Source of the DNA: a virus
Direction: 5' to 3' (one strand)
Length of the DNA stretch: 23,966 bases
IMG/VR virus record: IMGVR_UViG_3300020152_000001
Coordinates: 108,766-132,731 of that record
Every line of letters starts with the position of its first letter. The first letter of the stretch is position 1. This document shows positions 8,628 through 16,270 of the stretch, in pieces. Made by a program: the position numbers and the translations under genes. The notes under the pieces are model-generated. The model searched no databases and was not told the origin of the DNA. It was given only the letters and a program-made list of their open reading frames with translations.

Positions 8628-9037
8628 TTTTTTTCGCCGTCCTCATCGAGGGACTGGCGATACGCGTCACGCTCGAAGGAGATCGCAAGAATCTCATCGC
8701 GGAATTCCGCGTAGTCTTTGTTCTTGATGATCGCGAGCTTCGCTTCGACGGTGTTGGGGACCGGCGGGTCGCCTTCTTCGTCGCCGGGAATTTCCCAATC
8801 GGCGATGATGGCTTGCGCCATCAATTTCGCCATCAGGTCTTCGGCGATATGGTCGGGGAGCGGGCCGCGCCGAACGGTGTCGGCGAAGGGCTTGTGCAGC
8901 TTGCGTTGGGTTTCTTGGACGATGCGCGACTTGAAGCGGCGAACTTTGACGCGAATGCCTTCACCGAAGTCGGCCCATACGCCTTCTTCTTCTTTCGCTT
9001 CGTCAGTGCCGAAGCGAGCCTTCAGTTTCTTTGACAC
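8624..9037 (-). CDS. Tail assembly chaperone, gpG-like, 137 aa
   Basis: Translation starts at GTG (9037-9035), with GGAG at 9046-9043 five bases upstream. The 137-aa product is charged and helical (SKKLKARFGTDEAKEEEGVW..., VKVRRFKSRIVQETQRKLHKPF) and ends in DEDGEKN just before the stop. Size, charge and place between the tail tube gene and the tape measure match lambda gpG-type chaperones. The last codons GAA AAA AAC form a canonical -1 slippery heptamer directly before the TAA, which supports the assignment. It is the first gene after promoter P3, with a structured leader of about 115 bases. Confidence 0.85.
   Translation of the reverse strand: MSKKLKARFGTDEAKEEEGVWADFGEGIRVKVRRFKSRIVQETQRKLHKPFADTVRRGPLPDHIAEDLMAKLMAQAIIADWEIPGDEEGDPPVPNTVEAKLAIIKNKDYAEFRDEILAISFERDAYRQSLDEDGEKN
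8627..8633 (-). other. Programmed -1 ribosomal frameshift site
   Basis: The heptamer A AAA AAC (8633-8627) is phased as X XXY YYZ in the zero frame (GAA AAA AAC TAA). It is directly followed by the stop codon of the gpG-like gene. A one-base backward slip continues with CTA ATC GAC in the frame of the downstream chaperone extension, which stays open to 8217. Confidence 0.8.
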
Positions 9038-9152
9038 GAGGACTCCAAGGGGAGGAATTGCAGGGACCGGCCCGGACCAGTCCCTTGATCGCAGCAGGAG
9101 GCAGGCGTCTCCGTGGGGACGGAGGGATTAAACCCACGGCCGGGGACGCCAC
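9038..9152 (-). promoter_or_regulatory. Structured leader of the chaperone transcript
   Basis: Between P3 and the GTG at 9037 there are two perfect or near-perfect hairpins. One is at 9124-9109 (6-bp stem, CCCC loop). The other is at 9085-9062 (9-bp stem with one G-U pair, 6-base loop). Neither is followed by a T-tract, so I do not call them terminators. The second lies about 16 bases upstream of the GGAG ribosome site. There is no gene in this stretch. Confidence 0.45.
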
Positions 9153-9220
9153 GTTAGTGACACTAACGCCTCCCCGGACCTCTGTCAAGTCGAAATTAAC
9201 AGCCGTCAGTACGGCTTACT
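9152..9220 (-). promoter_or_regulatory. Operator array at P3, including a perfect palindrome
   Basis: CGTTAGTGTCACTAACG at 9168-9152 has perfect 8-bp arms around one central base and is the best dyad in the family. A second good site is at 9204-9220, read on the plus strand as CGTCAGTACGGCTTACT. A middle half-site is TTGACA at 9183-9188. Centres at 9160, 9191 and 9212 give spacings of 31 and 21 bp. The 6-bp inverted repeat AGCCGT/ACGGCT at 9201-9216 overlaps the upper site. Confidence 0.55.
9160..9188 (-). promoter_or_regulatory. Promoter P3 (tail chaperone / tape measure operon)
   Basis: Minus-strand TTGACA (9188-9183), a 17-base spacer, then TAGTGT (9165-9160). The -10 lies wholly inside a perfect 8-bp inverted repeat (9168-9152), so a dimeric protein bound there would block the promoter. 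Confidence 0.6.
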
Positions 9221-9223
9221 TCC

Positions 9224-11029
9224 TTAGACAGGGGTAGTTGGGGAGAAGCGATCGATCTGGATCATGCAGGCCGTGGCCTGATCGCGGAACGCCGTGAACT
9301 CCATGGTTTCCATGATGTCCTGGTCGATACCGCCCGGGGCCACGGGGTCCGAGGTGATCTTGATCGCGGGCAGTGAGTAGTAATACGTGTTGCCGTCGAG
9401 GTCGGTGAACGACCAGCCAATCGACACGGTGTCATGGTCGATGAAGGCCTCGTACATCTCGAAGTTCTCGAAGTACGCCGTCAGTGTGCCCGTCAGCTGG
9501 AAGCGGCCGGTGCCGATGCCACGCGGGAATTTCGAGCCCACCGCCATTTGGTTGCGGAGGCTGGCGTCGCCTTCGAGGGCGATCGATTGCAGAGCCGTCG
9601 CGAGGCTGACGCCGTTCTTGGTCAGCGAACCGACGTTCGTGGTCGCGTTCATGACCTCGGTGGCCGGAGCCTGGAGGTTCACGTAGCTGCCGCCCACGAG
9701 GAACGGATCATCAGTCGGAGACCGGCGGGTCTCGCGGCCTTGGAACGAAAACGAGCCCGTGACGATCGCGCCCGAGGACACGTCCATTTTCCAGGCGCCG
9801 ACGCGGAGGCCGTCTTGGATCAGGTGCTTGTCGACATCGTTGAACGAGGTCGCGATCGAGGTCGATTGCGCCAGGATGGCGGCCACGTCCCCGGGGTTCC
9901 GGAGCATCGAGCCCTTCACCGTCACCGGGGCACCGGCAGTGGCGTCGGCGGCGATGTTCTCAGCGACAACGATCGCGTCGTTGCCGGCCGAGACAACCGT
10001 GAAGAAGCCGCGAGCGGTCGGAGATGCACCCGTGAAATCGGTGATCGTCGTGTTGCCATCGGCGTCGGCCACTTCCGTGATCGAGCCGTTGACATCGTTC
10101 ATATTGACCAGGGTCACCGTGTCCGTGGCGACGCTGACCTTGAGGTTCAGATTGCCAGCGACAACGTCGGCGAGGATGGCCGCAGCCAGAGCCGCAGCAG
10201 ACGCGTCAGCATCTGCGCCGGGCGTCAGTTCGCCAGGGTCGCCGCCAAACGTATAGGTGATCGGGTCGTTGACGCCGTCGTCGATTTCAATCGAAACCGT
10301 GGTCGCGACTTCGTCGAACTGGATGGAGCCCGTCGCGTAGCCCAGGCCGTTGACGAAAATCTTCTGGCCGGACCTCAGCTGGCCGGTGGCGATGGCCGAC
10401 GTGAAGACGCCCACACCCGCCAGGGTGTTCGTCGCGGCGACAGCAGAGATGCCGGTGTTGTTGAGGACGAAGACATCGTTGGCGTCGAACAGGCGAGCCG
10501 CAGCCGCACCGGCTTCGGCGACGGGCGTGCCGGCGACGCCGGTCACGTCAATATCGGTGTTGCCACCAGTGAAGTTGACAGCGGCGACTTCGGCGTAGGT
10601 GTTGTTGTTCGGGTTCGCGAAGCCTTCGGTCTTGATGCGGCGGCCAACCGTGAAATAGTCGCTGTAGTCGGCGCCGGAGATGCGAAGGGTGTTCGCGTCG
10701 ACCCAGCTCAGGGTCGCGCCCTTCCACTGGTCGAAGCCCATCGGCCGCGTCCACGTGCCCAGCACGAATTGCTGGATGAAGTCGTCTTGGCTGCCGGCCG
10801 AGAACTCGAAGTTCACGTCGCCGCCGGACATCGCCGACACTTCGACGACCGAGGAGACCATGCGGTCGGCGCGGAGTTCGTCAGACGTGACTGTTTCCTT
10901 CGAAGCCGCGAGGCTCGAAGAGGTCAGACGCAGTTCGCGAACAACGCCGGAGGCCGGGGTCTGACCCCAAGCGGACGGGCTCTCGACGATGTAACGCAGA
11001 CTGACGCGGTTTGAGTCGGCAAAGCTCAC
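9224..11029 (-). CDS. Major tail (tube) protein, 601 aa, with inserted domain
   Basis: The GTG start at 11029 has a perfect AGGAGG (11040-11035) five bases upstream, the strongest ribosome site in the window, as expected for an abundant virion protein. Residues 1-185 (RELRLTSSSL..., 'SDYFTVGRRIKTEGFANPNNNTYAEV') and 400-595 ('SGSFSFQGRE', 'GTGRFQLTGTLTAYFENFEMYEAF', 'DIMETMEFTAFRD') look like the two halves of a siphophage tail tube protein. Residues about 190-375 appear inserted. They contain 'SIEIDDGVNDPITYTFGG' and 'SAAALAAAILADV', a pattern seen in exposed phage decorating domains. The usual tube protein is much shorter than 601 aa. It lies between the terminator and chaperone genes and has its own promoter P4. 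Confidence 0.88.
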   Translation of the reverse strand: MSFADSNRVSLRYIVESPSAWGQTPASGVVRELRLTSSSLAASKETVTSDELRADRMVSSVVEVSAMSGGDVNFEFSAGSQDDFIQQFVLGTWTRPMGFDQWKGATLSWVDANTLRISGADYSDYFTVGRRIKTEGFANPNNNTYAEVAAVNFTGGNTDIDVTGVAGTPVAEAGAAAARLFDANDVFVLNNTGISAVAATNTLAGVGVFTSAIATGQLRSGQKIFVNGLGYATGSIQFDEVATTVSIEIDDGVNDPITYTFGGDPGELTPGADADASAAALAAAILADVVAGNLNLKVSVATDTVTLVNMNDVNGSITEVADADGNTTITDFTGASPTARGFFTVVSAGNDAIVVAENIAADATAGAPVTVKGSMLRNPGDVAAILAQSTSIATSFNDVDKHLIQDGLRVGAWKMDVSSGAIVTGSFSFQGRETRRSPTDDPFLVGGSYVNLQAPATEVMNATTNVGSLTKNGVSLATALQSIALEGDASLRNQMAVGSKFPRGIGTGRFQLTGTLTAYFENFEMYEAFIDHDTVSIGWSFTDLDGNTYYYSLPAIKITSDPVAPGGIDQDIMETMEFTAFRDQATACMIQIDRFSPTTPV

Positions 11030-11089
11030 TGGGGCCTCCTAGAAGACATCAGGCAAAGGGGCTCGGAGGCCCAAGATGTGGGAATATGG

Positions 11090-11136
11090 CGTTAGCCAAA
11101 ATATCGTAAACGTCGCTGGTGTCAATATGGCTAACG
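11090..11136 (-). promoter_or_regulatory. Operator pair flanking P4
   Basis: CGTTAGCC at 11136-11129 and its exact reverse complement GGCTAACG at 11097-11090 bracket the promoter. The upper 17-bp site is CGTTAGCCATATTGACA (11136-11120), containing the -35. The lower site at 11106-11090 keeps only a perfect right half (CTAACG). Centre spacing is 30 bp. A direct repeat of AATATGGC on the plus strand (11083-11090 and 11124-11131) accompanies them. Confidence 0.5.
11098..11125 (-). promoter_or_regulatory. Promoter P4 (tail tube gene)
   Basis: Minus-strand TTGACA (11125-11120), a 16-base spacer, then TATTTT (11103-11098). The leader to the GTG at 11029 is about 60 bases. It carries a weak GGGC/GCCC hairpin (11074-11060), too short to call a terminator. 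Confidence 0.6.
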
Positions 11137-11153
11137 GCTCGCGTCAGACCAGA

Positions 11154-11582
11154 TTACCCCTCTGGGGCGTGCCGTTCGTCCCGGAAGTAAGGGACCTTGA
11201 CCCCTACCCCAGCGAAGCCTCGGCGATCGGCGGCCGGCGGATAACTGGCGGCCCGGAGCGTCAGCCGGGCTCCGTCTTCGAGCTGGTGGTCTCGTTCCTG
11301 GAAATGCCGGCCGATGCCGTTTGCGACGGTATTCGCCAAGGCGCTGCCTGTGTTCTCGGGCTGATAGACCGTGATTTCCAGGTCGCCCTCCAGGCGCACC
11401 ACGAAGTTAGGTCCGAGGTTGGCGCGGACGGCTCCCGCCTCCTTGATCCTGATGGCGACGAAAGGCCCGTCCGGTTGTTCGAACGGAGCGTTCGTATAGG
11501 CGACGGGGATCGAGGGGTGGTTCGCCGTCATGAAGTCGCGGAGCCGCGTCTCCAGCAACTTGCGTTGGGTTTCAAGAGACAT
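11154..11582 (-). CDS. Tail terminator-like protein, stand-alone copy, 142 aa
   Basis: The 142-aa protein begins MSLETQRKLLETRLRDFM and contains 'NAPFEQPDGPFVAI', 'RANLG..FVVR', 'VYQPENTGS' and 'YPPAADRRGFAG'. These match the DUF4128/phage tail terminator-like family. It aligns over its full length with the first ~135 residues of the gene at 16271-17005, with shared blocks MSL.TQR, NAPF.QPDGPF, RANLG, VYQPEN.GS and RGFA. Tail terminators cap the tube and join it to the head-neck, and are usually encoded just before the tube gene, as here. Start ATG at 11582, with AAGG upstream; it follows the fibre gene by 11 bases. It is likely to be the true terminator because it lacks the extra domain of its paralogue. 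Confidence 0.82.
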   Translation of the reverse strand: MSLETQRKLLETRLRDFMTANHPSIPVAYTNAPFEQPDGPFVAIRIKEAGAVRANLGPNFVVRLEGDLEITVYQPENTGSALANTVANGIGRHFQERDHQLEDGARLTLRAASYPPAADRRGFAGVGVKVPYFRDERHAPEG

Positions 11583-11593
11583 GTCAGTTTGCC

Positions 11594-13567
11594 TTACAGT
11601 TGAGCATACTCGTATTCGATCAGGTAGTTGACCGCGAGCTGATCGCCGGCAGCCCAGCCGTTGGCCCCGGTGAAGTTCAACCAGAAGCCCGTGTCGCCTT
11701 CGGTGATGGTGACGGTGCCGCTATCGGTATTCCGAGTCCGGTTGCGGACGTTGCTGTTGTTGGCGTTCGGATTGTAGACCGTGACTTGTCCAGTGACCCA
11801 CCCGCGAAGTGCGAGCGGGACTTTGTACGGGATGAAGTGGTTCTGTTGCGCCGTGTTCGCGGCGACAGAAGTCATTCCGTGATGCCCTGCTGAGCTGTTG
11901 TTCGCAGGTGTCGTGAACGGTCCAAACGATTTCTGGCAGTACGGAAGACACTGAGCCAGCGACTCTTCATATCGAGCAGGATGCCACATCGCGGGATCAT
12001 ACGAGTCACCGCGCGTGAGAACTTGCTTCGAGATGTCCAGAGTTTCGTCTTGCGCCATCGTGCCTTCGATCCAGACGATTGTAGCCGTCTGATTGACGTT
12101 GGCTGGAGTCACGCCAGACACCTGAAAAGTATTCCAGACGTTTTGCGTGAGCGGAATGGCGCCGGAAACCGCAACGACTTCCCACTGAGCAGCGGTCTTG
12201 AAGAAGTTGCCTTGTGTGAAGGTGGTGCTCGTCCAGTCGAGTACGGGGTCGGAGCCAACACCGTCCCAGACGTTGGTGCCAGTTGATTTGTACGCGAGGA
12301 TGGCACAGCGAAGACTCTGTCCCGCTGCTGAAGGTCGAGCCCGGCCGCCATACACAATCTCTTGGCCGTCACCAATCCAGTTGATGCCGCGCCGATCGAT
12401 CTGAGTTTGCATTTGGCACATGCCAATGCGCTGCGGTGTCCCGCTTGCTTGAATCAGTCGAAAGCAGCAAGCAGCGCCGTCGCCGTCATGCAGGAGCTGT
12501 TCGATCCGCGAGGTCGCTGACTGCGTGAGAATCTTCCAGCGATCGACTGTCATGCGATTGTCGGCACGGTTGGTGCCGCTGTTCATCTGACCATTGCGAC
12601 GTTGGTCGATTAAGCCATCCCAGTTATCGAGATAGTTCGGCGCCGCCCCGCCCCCGCCGCCTGTAGCGGCGTCGGCCCAGCCCACATCTCCGTCGCCGTC
12701 GCTGTTCTTCACAAGAACTTGGCCGGTCGTGCCGCCAACGGGAACGCCTTCGCCGCCGGCAGCGAGAAGCTCCCAATACACGGCGTTCGGTGGTTCTTGA
12801 TTAGAGTGCGTCTGTACGCAGATGTACGAGTCGCCTTGGTGTTCGACGGCATCATCAACTGCATACGCCGTGGCGTCGCTCCATTCACCTTTCCAGTTGA
12901 GGCCCTTGTCACCTTGCGGGCCCTCGTCCCCTTGTGGGCCTTGCTCACCCTGAAGGCCTTGTTCGCCTTGTTCGCCTTGGATGCCTTGCGGACCTTCGGC
13001 GCCGGTATCGCCTTTCGACACCATGAGTTGCCAATCGTCCGGCTGAGACACCGGAACCTGATTGGTGTTCGTCGTCAGCGAAATGTAGGCACTGCCGTTG
13101 TAGTAGACGGTGTCGTTAGGCTCGTACTCGGTGGCGTTGTTCCAGGTACCGCGCCACGTGATGCCTTCTCCTTGCGGACCAGTCGGACCTTGGTCGCCCT
13201 GCGGGCCGGGGATGCCGCCGGGCACCCAACCGCCGTCAGGAGCCCAGAACAAGGTCTTGCCGGGCGTGAGAATGCACTTGTAGAGCTGATAGTCGTCGGC
13301 ATCATCGCGGAAGTAGACTGTAACTTCTATGTCCGCAGTGTCTGCGTTGTAGATGTTGATCGACTTCGTCTGACGCTGAAGCGTACCAGACGCAGGAGGA
13401 GCGATGATCTCCGTGAGTGTGCTTCCATTCAGGAAACCAAACTGCACGCCCGGCACGAAGATACCGTCGCCGATGTCGACGTAGTCACACTGAAAGCGCG
13501 GCTGATGAACTGCCGGCGCTTCAGCGATAGCGGCGTAAATCGCACGAGTGGTCGTAGTCAGGATCAT
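11594..13567 (-). CDS. Collagen-like tail fibre / receptor-binding protein, 657 aa
   Basis: The upstream-extended frame overlaps the previous gene, so I take the ATG at 13567, two bases after the previous TAA. The product starts MILTTTTRAIYAAIAEAPAV. Domains: residues 1-118 form a beta N-terminal domain ending 'LFWAPDGGWVPGG'. Gly-X-Y collagen-like stretches lie at 120-135 and 186-222. Two carbohydrate-binding-module-like units (W.G.W...T.Y...D.V...G..Y......P....W.L) lie at 137-185 and 223-270. After a Gly-rich linker (303-308), residues 310-657 form a large C-terminal domain beginning 'NWDGLIDQRRNGQMNSG...DRW', a pattern common in fibre tips. No Shine-Dalgarno is obvious, so coupling to the upstream gene is likely. 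A role in host binding is inferred. Confidence 0.8.
   Translation of the reverse strand: MILTTTTRAIYAAIAEAPAVHQPRFQCDYVDIGDGIFVPGVQFGFLNGSTLTEIIAPPASGTLQRQTKSINIYNADTADIEVTVYFRDDADDYQLYKCILTPGKTLFWAPDGGWVPGGIPGPQGDQGPTGPQGEGITWRGTWNNATEYEPNDTVYYNGSAYISLTTNTNQVPVSQPDDWQLMVSKGDTGAEGPQGIQGEQGEQGLQGEQGPQGDEGPQGDKGLNWKGEWSDATAYAVDDAVEHQGDSYICVQTHSNQEPPNAVYWELLAAGGEGVPVGGTTGQVLVKNSDGDGDVGWADAATGGGGGAAPNYLDNWDGLIDQRRNGQMNSGTNRADNRMTVDRWKILTQSATSRIEQLLHDGDGAACCFRLIQASGTPQRIGMCQMQTQIDRRGINWIGDGQEIVYGGRARPSAAGQSLRCAILAYKSTGTNVWDGVGSDPVLDWTSTTFTQGNFFKTAAQWEVVAVSGAIPLTQNVWNTFQVSGVTPANVNQTATIVWIEGTMAQDETLDISKQVLTRGDSYDPAMWHPARYEESLAQCLPYCQKSFGPFTTPANNSSAGHHGMTSVAANTAQQNHFIPYKVPLALRGWVTGQVTVYNPNANNSNVRNRTRNTDSGTVTITEGDTGFWLNFTGANGWAAGDQLAVNYLIEYEYAQL
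12902..13216 (-). repeat. Collagen-like segments in the 657-aa fibre gene
   Basis: Gly-X-Y tripeptides (GPQGDQGPT, then [19 protein letters not shown]) occur in two blocks either side of a binding-module-like unit. Repeated GCCTTG/GCCCTG-type plus-strand units show the same periodicity in the DNA. Confidence 0.75.
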
Positions 13568-13569
13568 GA

Positions 13570-15372
13570 TTAGATGCCGAGTGAGATGCGGGCCATGACG
13601 CCGGCCCAATCCGTTTCTCCGCCGCCACCGCCGCCGGCTTCCGGTTGCGGTACGAAGATTTCCCAGAAGGACGGAGAGACCGCTGGGTTCTGATTGGTGC
13701 TGTTGGCGATGGCGATGAACGTGTCGCCGGTGAAGCTCACGAGATCATCGACGACGTAAGCGACACCGGAATCCCACACGCCGCGCCAGTTTGCGCCCTT
13801 CGGGCCTTGCGGGCCGACCTCGCCTTGTGGGCCCTGTGGTCCGACTTCACCTTGCGAGCCTTGCGGACCTGTGGGGCCGATGCTGCCTTGAGGTCCTTGT
13901 TCGCCTTGCGGACCTTGCTCGCCTTGCAGGCCTTGCTCGCCACGCTGAGCGACAAGCTCCCACTCGGGAGCGCTGCCTGGAGTCTGCGCCGCAGTTACGG
14001 CTTCAGTTGCAAACCACGAACTCCCATTGCGTTCGACGATGTCGTATTGATCGTAGTCTTGTGGGGACCAGGGACCGCGCCACGCGCCGACGCCGGGAGG
14101 ACCTTGCGGGCCTTCATCGCCTTGCTCGCCTTGGATACCTTGCGGGCCGGGATCACCTTGCAGACCTTGAAGGCCTTGCGGGCCTTGTTCGCCTTGCTCG
14201 CCTGCGGCGCCATCCTGACCTTTCGCGGCGACAAGCATCCATACGTCGCCGGCTACAGGTTCCACACCTGAGTTGGCGACGATCGCCACAAACGACTCAC
14301 CTTGATACGAGACGACTTGGCCCTGCGTGTAGAGAGTGCCGCTGTTCCACTCACCAACTGGAGTGAAGCCGACACCTGGAGGGCCTTGCTCGCCGTCGTC
14401 GCCGGTGAATCCTTGCAGACCTTGCGGACCCTGCGGACCTTGCTCGCCATCGACGCCGCGCTGTGCAAACAAATCCCAGTCGCTGGGATTCGAAGGTGGC
14501 GTGTCGCCAACTGTCGTCCGCAGCGCGATATACGAGCTGCCTTGATATTGGACACCATCGCCTTCGACGTAGATGGTGCCACCCTGCCAGAGACCTCGCC
14601 ACACGATGCCGGCGCCAGGAGGACCGTCATCGCCTTGGGGGCCCTGCTCGCCCTGCGGACCCTGGATGCCTTGTGGGCCTTGGAGACCTTGCGGTCCTTG
14701 CGGTCCTTGCGCGCCGGCTTCGCCCGTGTCGCCCTTCTCTCCAGGAGGTCCCTGATCTCCGGTGTCGCCTTTATCGCCTTTGATGGCGACGAGTTTCCAG
14801 AACGGTGAGTCCGGGACTTCCGGACTCTCGCCGACGTTTTGGAAGTTGCAGAAATACGAACTGCCGTTCAGTTGAACGACATCAGTCTCAACGTATTCGA
14901 TCTCAGGGTCCCACGGTCCCTGAAACACCATGCCAGGGTCGCCGGCAGGGCCTTGACCGCCGCGAGACGCCAACAACGACCAAAACGCGCCGCTGATTTC
15001 GGGCACATCTCCGGTCGTCTCTTGCAGTGCGATGTAGGCGCTGCCGTTATTGTGAACGGCATCGTCCTTCACATACGAAGTCGCGCCCGACCACGCGCCG
15101 CGCCAGTTGATGCCGCCGCCGTGCGAAGACTGCTCAAGCGGAAGCCAGTTGATGGGATCGAGCTGACGCAGCTGGTACGGCGTCATGTCTTCTTGCACGA
15201 AGACAATCATGCCTAGGCTGAGACGCAGAGCTGGAATGTTGTCTCGCGCTGCAATCGTCGCGACTTCGCGCCAACCGCCTTTGCCGTAGAGGGCATCGTG
15301 CGTTGCGTAAGAGTCCTCGTCGGTGAACGGGACGACCTTCGCGGCGACGTTGGTTCCTGAGAGCGCCGCCAT
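13570..15372 (-). CDS. Collagen-like fibre with six binding-module-like units, 600 aa
   Basis: I choose the ATG at 15372, which overlaps the previous stop as TAATG. The start then aligns residue for residue with the neighbouring fibre ([12 protein letters not shown] versus [12 protein letters not shown]). Residues 1-82 are a shared N-terminal domain (GTNVAA..PF...[18 protein letters not shown]...GMIV.V.ED). Six units of about 48 residues resembling CBM5/12 modules follow at 88-137, 148-198, 257-305, 336-385, 430-476 and 528-573. They are separated by Gly-X-Y collagen-like stretches, the longest at 199-255 and 477-527. The C-terminus is only a Gly-rich linker plus [16 protein letters not shown], with no obvious tip domain, unlike the next gene. 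No Shine-Dalgarno is visible; translation is probably coupled. Confidence 0.82.
   Translation of the reverse strand: MAALSGTNVAAKVVPFTDEDSYATHDALYGKGGWREVATIAARDNIPALRLSLGMIVFVQEDMTPYQLRQLDPINWLPLEQSSHGGGINWRGAWSGATSYVKDDAVHNNGSAYIALQETTGDVPEISGAFWSLLASRGGQGPAGDPGMVFQGPWDPEIEYVETDVVQLNGSSYFCNFQNVGESPEVPDSPFWKLVAIKGDKGDTGDQGPPGEKGDTGEAGAQGPQGPQGLQGPQGIQGPQGEQGPQGDDGPPGAGIVWRGLWQGGTIYVEGDGVQYQGSSYIALRTTVGDTPPSNPSDWDLFAQRGVDGEQGPQGPQGLQGFTGDDGEQGPPGVGFTPVGEWNSGTLYTQGQVVSYQGESFVAIVANSGVEPVAGDVWMLVAAKGQDGAAGEQGEQGPQGLQGLQGDPGPQGIQGEQGDEGPQGPPGVGAWRGPWSPQDYDQYDIVERNGSSWFATEAVTAAQTPGSAPEWELVAQRGEQGLQGEQGPQGEQGPQGSIGPTGPQGSQGEVGPQGPQGEVGPQGPKGANWRGVWDSGVAYVVDDLVSFTGDTFIAIANSTNQNPAVSPSFWEIFVPQPEAGGGGGGETDWAGVMARISLGI
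13792..14778 (-). repeat. Interrupted collagen-like repeat region of the 600-aa fibre
   Basis: Residues 199-527 hold four Gly-X-Y blocks (30-57 residues each) rich in GPQG, GEQG and GLQG triplets, alternating with binding-module-like units. In phage fibres such blocks are known to form triple helices that extend the fibre. Confidence 0.8.
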
Positions 15373-16268
15373 TACGCCCACACCACGCTGATGGCGGCGC
15401 CTGTTTGGATGTTGTTGAAGCGGATGACATTGTAGTCTTCGGTGTGACCGCTTGCGTTAGTTAGACTTACGACGGAGACCGTGAAATCAGAGAACGCGAG
15501 GCCGCCAACGGTGACGGAGCTAGGGACGCCGAACGATGCCGGATACGCGTAGTACGGATACCGCCCGCCGCTGGCGTTGTAGGTGATCGCCTTGCCAAAC
15601 GACGTGGCAAACTCGCTGCCGCCGAGCGCAAGAATTTGCGCGTTGTTCAGTGTCGTCAGAGCCGACACGCCCCAATAGCGGCGACGGCGGAAGGCGATGC
15701 TCGTACTCGCTTGCCGAGTTTGCTCGCCGTCAGACATCGTCAGCGTCCAGGTGCGATCGGCGGTGAAGGGCCCGGCTACGGTTTCGCTGCGATCACCGAC
15801 GACGAGATCACCGACACCTTGATTGATCGACTGGCTGACTTCGTCCTTGTTGTACGACCACGAGAGCGTGACATCGGCGACGGAGCTGCCAATCTCCATG
15901 GTGCCGCGATTGTTCGTGAAGCTCGTGATCTGCGGCGGCGTGTAGAACAAGGAATCCAGAGCTTCCTTCACGTTCGTGAAGCCGGCGTTGTTGTAAGCAA
16001 CGTCCTCTGCGTAGGAAGCTCCGCCACCGCCGCCTTCGAACACTTCCCAGGCGTCGACGCCGACTAGCTGATACGCGGTAGAGTCTTCCCGGACGTAGAC
16101 GATCATTCCCGTGGAGCGACGAAGCTCCGGGATGGCATCGCGATCGGCGATGGTGTCGACTTCGCGCCACCCTCCCTTTCCGTATTCGGCGCTGTGCGTT
16201 GGGAATTCGTCAGCGGAGTCGAAAGGAGCGAGCGGTGCGGCGACGTTGGTGCCAGGTATTGCAACCAA
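15372..16268 (-). CDS. Tail fibre-type protein, 298 aa
   Basis: An open frame extends to 16748, but that part overlaps another gene and is Arg/Ser-rich noise. I choose the TTG at 16268, two bases after the upstream stop, because its product [16 protein letters not shown] aligns exactly with the N-terminus of the next fibre. A GTG at 16280 is the alternative. Residues 1-77 are the shared N-terminal domain. Residues 78-84 are a Gly linker. About 85-110 are a short helix ([13 protein letters not shown]). About 112-195 are a beta domain ([14 protein letters not shown]...[15 protein letters not shown]). Residues 198-298 are a C-terminal domain (RYWGVS...[29 protein letters not shown]...[18 protein letters not shown]). 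That last domain is also fused to the terminator-like protein upstream. No ribosome site is seen. Confidence 0.75.
   Translation of the reverse strand: MVAIPGTNVAAPLAPFDSADEFPTHSAEYGKGGWREVDTIADRDAIPELRRSTGMIVYVREDSTAYQLVGVDAWEVFEGGGGGASYAEDVAYNNAGFTNVKEALDSLFYTPPQITSFTNNRGTMEIGSSVADVTLSWSYNKDEVSQSINQGVGDLVVGDRSETVAGPFTADRTWTLTMSDGEQTRQASTSIAFRRRRYWGVSALTTLNNAQILALGGSEFATSFGKAITYNASGGRYPYYAYPASFGVPSSVTVGGLAFSDFTVSVVSLTNASGHTEDYNVIRFNNIQTGAAISVVWA
15455..15471 (+). promoter_or_regulatory. Intragenic match to the operator dyad (tentative)
   Basis: CGTTAGTTAGACTTACG fits CGTNAG-N5-CTNACG without mismatch but lies inside the 298-aa fibre gene, encoding its 'SLTNAS' segment. It could be a real stray operator or chance imposed by coding. 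Confidence 0.2.
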
Positions 16269-16270
16269 GG

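Noticed and set aside
9062-9124. Leader hairpins as intrinsic terminators
   Set aside because: Stems are good but neither is followed by a T-tract on either strand.
9434-11014. Plus-strand open frame of 526 aa opposite the tail tube gene
   Set aside because: It mirrors the tube gene almost exactly, has a degenerate V/G/R/D-rich composition and no domain; shadow of the real gene.
13792-14778. Possible CRISPR-like or minisatellite array of short repeats
   Set aside because: Units are codon-level Gly-X-Y repeats within an open frame, with no constant repeat-spacer structure.
12719-14808. Plus-strand frames opposite the collagen-like genes with repetitive RALRAL/GPCGPC sequence
   Set aside because: Their repeats are the complement of Gly-X-Y codons; no independent signals.
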